From Duganella sp. SG902 (GTDB lineage: Bacteria > Pseudomonadota > Gammaproteobacteria > Burkholderiales > Burkholderiaceae_D), in NCBI RefSeq assembly GCF_013376005.1, contig NZ_JABMJK010000003.1:1-64000 (forward strand): a stretch of DNA of 64,000 bases. The letters run 5' to 3'. The notes beneath the pieces are model-generated. The model did no database searches and was not told the origin of the DNA. It saw only the letters and a program-made list of their open reading frames with translations. Below, piece by piece: positions 59,298 through 64,000 of this stretch; position 1 is the first letter of the stretch; each line of letters starts with the position of its first letter. Position numbers and translations under genes: made by a program.

Positions 59298-59435
59298 CTA
59301 GCGGAACCAGGAATGGGCGAACAGCGCCTGCGCCGCGCCCTGCATCTCATCGTCGGCCAGCAACAGCACCAAAGCGGTGCTCAGGGCCACATAGCCCAAC
59401 AGCGTGACGACTTTGATTTGCAGCGCGGTATTCAT
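59298..59435 (-). CDS. 45-residue membrane microprotein
   Basis: A short open frame not counted among larger genes: MNTALQIKVV then one hydrophobic helix (TLLGYVALSTALVLLLA, about residues 11-27) and an acidic, then aromatic tail ending AHSWFR. GGAG lies 7 bp upstream of the ATG at 59435, and the codons follow the genome bias. It lies 3 bp from the convergent DUF962 gene. No family recognised; a small membrane protein such as a stress or partner peptide is plausible. Confidence 0.55.
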   Translation of the reverse strand: MNTALQIKVVTLLGYVALSTALVLLLADDEMQGAAQALFAHSWFR

Positions 59436-59533
59436 GGCGCTCTCCAGAAATAAAATAGGTGTGAATTCACTATACTTGGTATGACGGCCAGCACCGTTGA
59501 ATTTACACTTCCGTTACAACTTATACATCAATC

Positions 59534-59548
59534 TGTTGCGTCGCAACA
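59534..59548. promoter_or_regulatory. TGTTGCG inverted repeat, site 2
   Basis: TGTTGCG, one base, CGCAACA: a perfect 7-bp inverted repeat about 50 bp upstream of the EamA-type gene. The half site equals that at 54113-54134, with different spacing. Candidate operator. Confidence 0.4.
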
Positions 59549-59596
59549 AAAACTGGCTGCTAGGCAAGATATGGCGCGGCCAGCTATACTGGTTTG

Positions 59597-60505
59597 ATGT
59601 CTTCTCCATTGCTCTTCGCCATCGCCTGCCTGATCTGGGGCTCCACGTTTTTCGCCATCACGCTGCAACTCGGTGAAGTGCCGCCCGCCGTGTCCGTGGT
59701 CTACCGCTTCGCGCTGGCCTCGGCCGTGCTGTTCGCCTGGTGCGCCGCGCGCGGCCAGAAGCTGGGCCTGCCGTGGCGCGCGCAACGCTGGCTGATCCTG
59801 CAAGGCGGCGCCACTTTTGCCGCCAGCTACATCTGCACCTACACCTCGGAGCAATACCTGGTGTCCGGGCTGGTGGCCGTGCTGTTCGCGCTGATGGTGT
59901 TCTGGAACCCCATGCTGAACCGCCTCGTCTTCGGCACCGCGCTCAACACCCGCACCTGGGCCGCCGGCGGCGTCGCCATCACCGGCGTCACCCTGCTGTT
60001 CTACCACTCCATCCATGACGCATGGAATGAGATCTCAACCGGCGGCAACGGCCATTTCCTGCTGGGCCTGATGTTGGCGCTGTGCGCCACCATCGCCAGC
60101 TCGGTCGGCAACGTGCTGGTCATCAAGGTGCGCGAACAATCGGACAATGTGCTGCTGACCATGGCCTGGTCCATGCTGTGGGGCAGCTCGCTGGTGGCGC
60201 TGTGGGTGCTGGTCAGCGGCCAATCCTTCGTGATGCCGTCCACCGCCAAATACTGGGGCGGCCTGCTCTACCTGTCGCTGCTGGGCTCGGTGATCGCGTT
60301 CGCCGCCTACTTCACCCTGATCCACCGCATCGGCTCGGACAAGACGGTGTACATCGGCGTGGTGACGCCGGTGATTTCCGTGCTGCTGTCGATCCAGCTG
60401 GAGCACTACCGTCCGGGCGCGCTGGAATGGCTGGGCATGGTACTGTGCCTGTCCAGCGTGGCCTGGGTGCTGAAACCGAATTCTTCCACTACCGCAAAAA
60501 ACTGA
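59597..60505 (+). CDS. EamA (DMT superfamily) transporter
   Basis: A 302-residue, ten-helix DMT transporter with two EamA repeats (LIWGSTFFAI at the start, LGSVIAFAAYFTLIHRIGSDKTVYI in the second half in parts). It probably exports amino acids or other small metabolites. ATG 59597 was chosen over a TTG one codon earlier. Its stop TGA shares a base with the next ATG, so it is coupled to the GNAT gene. Confidence 0.92.
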   Translation: MSSPLLFAIACLIWGSTFFAITLQLGEVPPAVSVVYRFALASAVLFAWCAARGQKLGLPWRAQRWLILQGGATFAASYICTYTSEQYLVSGLVAVLFALMVFWNPMLNRLVFGTALNTRTWAAGGVAITGVTLLFYHSIHDAWNEISTGGNGHFLLGLMLALCATIASSVGNVLVIKVREQSDNVLLTMAWSMLWGSSLVALWVLVSGQSFVMPSTAKYWGGLLYLSLLGSVIAFAAYFTLIHRIGSDKTVYIGVVTPVISVLLSIQLEHYRPGALEWLGMVLCLSSVAWVLKPNSSTTAKN

Positions 60506-60996
60506 TGAGTACTTCCGAACTGACCATCCGCCCGGCCACGCCGGCCGACATCCCCGCCATCTTCGGCATGATCTTCGAGCTGGCCGTGTTTGAAAAGCTG
60601 GAGCACATGGTGGTCGCCAACGAAGCCGCCCTGCACGACAGCCTGTTCTGCGACAAGCCGGTGTGCGAGGCGCTGGTCGGCGAGACCGGCGGCGAGGTGG
60701 TCACCTTCGCGCTGTTCTTCCATAACTTCTCCACCTTCCTGTGCAAGAAAGGCCTGTACCTGGAGGACCTGTACGTGCAACAGGCGCATCGCGGCAAGGG
60801 TTACGGCAAGCAAATGCTGGTGGCGCTGGCGCAACTGGCGGTGGAGCGCGACTGCGGCCGCTTCGAATGGTCGGTGCTGGACTGGAACGCCAACGCCATC
60901 AAATTCTACGAAGGCATGGGCGCCACCGTGATGCCGGACTGGCGCATCTGCCGCGTCACCGGCGAGGCGCTGGCGCAGCTGTCGTCGCAGGCGTAA
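60505..60996 (+). CDS. GNAT-family N-acetyltransferase (diamine acetyltransferase-like)
   Basis: A 163-residue GNAT of the SSAT/diamine acetyltransferase-like group: EDLYVQQAHRGKGYGKQMLVAL holds acetyl-CoA motif A (Q-x-x-x-G-x-G), and RFEWSVLDWNANAIKFYEGMGA is the C-terminal block. Substrates could be polyamines or amino acids; with an EamA exporter coupled upstream, acetylation and export of an amine is a reasonable guess. It ends at a terminator-like hairpin that serves the opposite strand. Confidence 0.92.
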   Translation: MSTSELTIRPATPADIPAIFGMIFELAVFEKLEHMVVANEAALHDSLFCDKPVCEALVGETGGEVVTFALFFHNFSTFLCKKGLYLEDLYVQQAHRGKGYGKQMLVALAQLAVERDCGRFEWSVLDWNANAIKFYEGMGATVMPDWRICRVTGEALAQLSSQA

Positions 60997-61030
60997 AAAA
61001 AATCCCACCCAACGGCAGGCGTTGGATGGG
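60995..61030 (-). terminator. intrinsic terminator for the minus-strand osmoprotectant operon
   Basis: CCCACCCAACG (61004-61014) and CGTTGGATGGG (61020-61030) pair at 10 of 11 positions with a 5-nt loop. On the minus strand the hairpin is followed by A and then eight T (60995-61003). It lies about 90 bp after the SBP-permease gene stop. On the plus strand the same hairpin follows the GNAT stop but has no T-run. Confidence 0.8.
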
Positions 61031-61118
61031 CGGAACCCGTTGTCAGTGGGAGGGAGATTGAATCAACGGATTCACTATATCCCTCCGCCGCGGCCGGCGC
61101 CGCGGGCCTTACAAATCA

Positions 61119-62636
61119 TTACGGTGACTTTACATAAAGGTGATACCTGTTAGTGACCGTGCGTTCCAGCAACTCGAACAGGCCCTGCGTCAGCAACGCC
61201 AGGACCGCGGCGGGAATGGCGCCGGCCAGCAGCATATCGTTGTCGTTCAGCGCCAGGCCGATGGTGATGCGCTCGCCATAACCGCCGGCGCCGATGAAGG
61301 CGGCGATGGTGGCGGTGCCCACGCTCATCACGGCGGCGGTTTTCACGCCGGCAAGTATGACCGGCAGGGCCAGCGGCAGGTCGACGTGCAGCAGGCGTTG
61401 CATCGGCCGCAGACCAAGCGCCTGCGCCGCCAGCTTCAGGCCCTTGCGCACTTGCAGCAGCCCGGTGCAGGTATTGCGGACGATCGGCAGCAGCGCGTAC
61501 ACCACCAGCGCCACCAGCGCGGGCGCGGTGCCTATGGTGCCCAGCAACGGGATCAGCAACGCCAGCAAGGCCAGCGACGGCACGGTTTGCAGCATGCCGG
61601 TCAGGCCCAGCACCAGTTGGCGCAGGCGCGGCAAGGCGGCGGCCAGTATGCCGAGCGGGACGCCGATCAGGCACGCAAAGCCCACCGCCACCAGCACCAG
61701 CGTCAGGTGCTGTCGCGTGAGGCGCCACAGATTGTCATCGAAGACTTTCGCCAGCAGCCCGTCGCGGCGGGTCGCAGGCGCGGTCGACGCGGCGGCGCCG
61801 GACAGCGGATGCGCCGCCAGCCAGTCGGCCGCCACGCGCGCAAAGCTCTTGCCGTCGATTTCCGCGGCGGCGTTCATCGCGATCATATCGGCCTCGCTGA
61901 TGCGCCCTTCCAGCTGGCTGATCGCCTTCCACGCCGCCGGAAAGCGCTGCGCCGCGTCCAGGCGGTACAGCAGCACCGCGTCGTAGCGCGGGAAGTAGCC
62001 GCGATCGTCCTCCAGCACCCGCAAGCCATATTGGGCGATACGCGGCTCGGTCGAATAGATATCGATGACATCCACCTGCCGCGCCTTCAGCGCATCATAA
62101 GCCAGGCCATGATCCAATCCCTCCGGCCGCTGCGTCAGGCCATAGCGCGCCGCGAGTCCCTGCCAGCCGTCCGCGCGGCCGATGAACTCGTGCGACAAGC
62201 CAAACCGCAACTGCCCACGCCCCGCCAGCTCGCTCAGCTTGTGCGGCGCATCGGCCCCGCCGCGCATCGCCAGCGCGTAGGTGTTATTGAAGCCCAGCGG
62301 CACCGCCACACCAAGCCCCATGGCCGCCAGCTCCTTGCGCATCCGCTCCATCGAGGTTGGCTGCTGGTGCTTGAGGATCTCCAGATCGATGGTGCCGACA
62401 TATTCCGGGTAGACGTCGATCCGCCCCGCCTGCAAAGCCGCCAGCACAATCGCCGTGTTCCCCAGGCCCTGCAGGTGTTCGACCCGCGCATGCGGCGCCG
62501 CCACCTGCGCCAGCATCTCGCCCAGGATGTAGGATTCCGTAAAACGCTTCGAGCCGATATGCAGCGTATCGGCGGCGGCCGCCGCGCCGGCGCACAGCAT
62601 CAGCACACCGGCCACCCATCGTCGCACCGCCGCCAT
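61119..62636 (-). CDS. osmoprotectant-type ABC transporter SBP-permease fusion
   Basis: A 505-residue fusion. A signal peptide (about 1-22) precedes an OpuAC/OsmF-type substrate-binding domain (DTLHIGSKRFTESYILGEML, VYPEYVGT, RFGLSHEFIGRADGW, IDIYSTEPRI). A linker (about 275-300) is followed by a permease domain (about 303-505, with AAQALGLRPMQRLLHVDLPLALPVILAG as the EAA-type loop in parts). Known for glycine betaine, choline or carnitine uptake, where an ATPase subunit is needed; none follows before the terminator. The start at 62636 shares ATGA with the upstream metalloprotease stop. The ligand is inferred at the family level only. Confidence 0.9.
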   Translation of the reverse strand: MAAVRRWVAGVLMLCAGAAAAADTLHIGSKRFTESYILGEMLAQVAAPHARVEHLQGLGNTAIVLAALQAGRIDVYPEYVGTIDLEILKHQQPTSMERMRKELAAMGLGVAVPLGFNNTYALAMRGGADAPHKLSELAGRGQLRFGLSHEFIGRADGWQGLAARYGLTQRPEGLDHGLAYDALKARQVDVIDIYSTEPRIAQYGLRVLEDDRGYFPRYDAVLLYRLDAAQRFPAAWKAISQLEGRISEADMIAMNAAAEIDGKSFARVAADWLAAHPLSGAAASTAPATRRDGLLAKVFDDNLWRLTRQHLTLVLVAVGFACLIGVPLGILAAALPRLRQLVLGLTGMLQTVPSLALLALLIPLLGTIGTAPALVALVVYALLPIVRNTCTGLLQVRKGLKLAAQALGLRPMQRLLHVDLPLALPVILAGVKTAAVMSVGTATIAAFIGAGGYGERITIGLALNDNDMLLAGAIPAAVLALLTQGLFELLERTVTNRYHLYVKSP

Positions 62637-64000
62637 CAAGCGCCCGCGCGCAGCATCGAGGCTTTCAATGCCTGACCCAGCGTCTCAACCGTCTCCGACA
62701 AATGCGCCTTGGCCTCGCGGCTGATCGGCTTCGCCATCGCGCCGCGCAGCTCGCGCTGCAACTGCAAGGCGTTCTCGCGCTGCAGGCTGCGCACATCGGC
62801 CGGCGTGCCGGCCGATGTGCGCAACAGCGCCGCCACCAGCCGCTTCAAATGCTCGCGCTGCAAATTGCGCCGCATGCCGCTGATGTCCTTGCCCGACTTA
62901 AGCTCGCTCCACACCGCGTCCTGCACCGTCGAATACAACTCGGCCAGCGTCAACGCCTGCCTGTGGTCGTCCAGCTTTTCCTGCGAATCCAGCAAACGGA
63001 TCGCCACGCCGTCCGACATCAACTGATCCAGCGCCGCCGCCTGCAGCGACAGCACACGCCCGCCCACCGACACGTCCGGCCGCCCGCGCGAGGCGAAATG
63101 GTCCGGACCCAGGCGGCTGATCGTCGCCGGCGAAAATTGGAAGCTGTCCGCCTTGAACAGGCTGTCGGTCAGCATGCGCAACGCGGCACGCTGGCGCGGC
63201 AACGGCACCGGGGTGAACGTCGCCCGCCCGGTGCCCGCGTGATCGCGCAGATACGTCACCCCGCCCACGTACTTCACCACCACCGGCAAGGTACGCGCGA
63301 ACTGCTGGAAGCCGTAATCGAAACTGCGGCGCAGCACCTCATAGCTTTCGCCCGGCTTGAGCGTGCGGTTCTGCACACGGTCCCACAGCTCGCGCGAGAT
63401 CGTCAGCCGGCGCTGGAAGTAGGCCAGCGGATCGCTACCGAGGTCGTACACATTCACGTCCGGATCGAGGTTGAAGCCGTTCGCATCCTGGTCGGTGCCG
63501 AACGCCAGTTGCGGCTCGTTGGAGCGCGCGGCGATCCTTGCCAGTTCCTCCTTCTCCTGCGCCGGCTCGATCGGCTTGTAGGCGTATTCGATCGCCCAGT
63601 AATCGTAAGGCCCCAGCGTGGACGCCACATACTCGCCCTGCTTCTCGCCTTTCAGCGACAGGTTGAACGGCGTGTAGTCCATCACCGAGCCTGTCAGGCT
63701 GTTCTTCCTGGTGAACTCCGGGTCCTGCAGCTGCTGCAGCGAATAAATGGTCGAGGCGCGGAAGTTGTGCCGCAGGCCGAGCGTGTGCCCCACCTCGTGC
63801 ATGACCACCGACTTCACATACGCCTGCGCCACCGCTTCCGCTTCCGGCCCGCTCATGTCGAGCAGGCCGCGCGCCTCCAGCACGTCCATGGCGAAGCCCA
63901 TCTCCTGCGCCGACTCCTGCATGTAATCGCAGCGCATCCCGGCAGTTTGCGGCGGCAGCAGGGAGATGCTGTCCTCGCCCACCATGCGCCGCGCGCCGCG
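62636..64000 (-). CDS. zinc-dependent metalloprotease (DUF5117/DUF4953 type), N-terminus outside the window
   Basis: The C-terminal part (over 450 residues) of a large metalloprotease. The zinc motif is HEVGHTLGLRHNF in SVVMHEVGHTLGLRH, with a Met-turn-like SVMDYTP downstream, as in metzincin-related DUF5117/DUF4953 proteins. The frame stays open to the window edge with codons upstream of Met 63985, so the true start and any signal peptide lie to the right. Members are usually secreted or periplasmic. Its stop overlaps the start of the osmoprotectant fusion (ATGA), so the two are co-translated. Confidence 0.88.
   Translation of the reverse strand, partial: RGARRMVGEDSISLLPPQTAGMRCDYMQESAQEMGFAMDVLEARGLLDMSGPEAEAVAQAYVKSVVMHEVGHTLGLRHNFRASTIYSLQQLQDPEFTRKNSLTGSVMDYTPFNLSLKGEKQGEYVASTLGPYDYWAIEYAYKPIEPAQEKEELARIAARSNEPQLAFGTDQDANGFNLDPDVNVYDLGSDPLAYFQRRLTISRELWDRVQNRTLKPGESYEVLRRSFDYGFQQFARTLPVVVKYVGGVTYLRDHAGTGRATFTPVPLPRQRAALRMLTDSLFKADSFQFSPATISRLGPDHFASRGRPDVSVGGRVLSLQAAALDQLMSDGVAIRLLDSQEKLDDHRQALTLAELYSTVQDAVWSELKSGKDISGMRRNLQREHLKRLVAALLRTSAGTPADVRSLQRENALQLQRELRGAMAKPISREAKAHLSETVETLGQALKASMLRAGA

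Overview
The window is a 64 kb, very GC-rich (codon third positions almost all G/C) chromosomal segment of a betaproteobacterium, most likely Oxalobacteraceae of the Massilia/Duganella/Pseudoduganella type. This rests on several family-level signs: a PEP-CTERM protein, a protein resembling the Burkholderiales DUF2863 family, the pmbA-yjgA divergent pair, a complete aerobic phenylacetate operon and short REP-like palindromes. No tRNA, rRNA, CRISPR array, prophage or insertion sequence was recognised. Both ends are cut: a possible gene tail lies at the left edge, and a metalloprotease lacks its N-terminus at the right edge.

Layout. (1) 218-4875, minus strand: a bufferin (copper-buffering RiPP) operon doxX, bufA1-like, alpha/beta-hydrolase, bufA2-like, bufB, bufC, Tat-type hydrolase. 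Three copies of a ~23-bp palindrome lie upstream of its two transcription entry points. (2) 4989-13176: two tandem secreted cyanophycinases and a TonB-dependent receptor (minus), divergent from an AstE-like deacylase and a YfcC-type transporter (plus). This looks like a set for scavenging an amino-acid polymer such as cyanophycin. (3) 13177-20690: a mirrored GCCTATT repeat element, argH, a secreted M4 metalloprotease, a PHP-domain lipoprotein, an M24 peptidase and a VOC protein. (4) 20692-32793: the phenylacetate operon paaABCDEGHIKYZ plus a small membrane protein, with divergent paaX. (5) 32790-40289: a DUF4160/DUF2442 pair, an M14 carboxypeptidase, a lipoprotein hydrolase, a second mirrored repeat element with an unknown gene, pmbA/yjgA, a Mog-type protein, a carboxylesterase and a PEP-CTERM protein.

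(6) 40286-47799: a serine beta-lactamase-like hydrolase, a carboxymuconolactone-decarboxylase-like protein, a class III aminotransferase, then a close-packed minus-strand set: radical SAM aminomutase (KamA family), MFS transporter, 2OG-Fe prolyl-hydroxylase-like enzyme and FAH-family hydrolase. (7) 47968-57500: a periplasmic Cache protein paired with a chemoreceptor, 3-methyladenine glycosylase, HDOD protein, DUF2863-like protein, TPR lipoprotein, a large beta-rich lipoprotein and a GNAT. (8) 57531-64000: a toxin-antitoxin module whose toxin gene carries an in-frame stop, next to an intact DNA glycosylase and a decayed fragment of it. After these come DUF962, a 45-residue membrane protein, EamA, GNAT, an osmoprotectant-type SBP-permease fusion, and the truncated zinc metalloprotease.

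Most interesting: the two mirrored, helically phased GCCTATT elements (13214-13345 and 35741-35873), the bufferin operon with embedded hydrolases and repeated operators, the cyanophycin-type locus, and the KamA/MFS/hydroxylase set.
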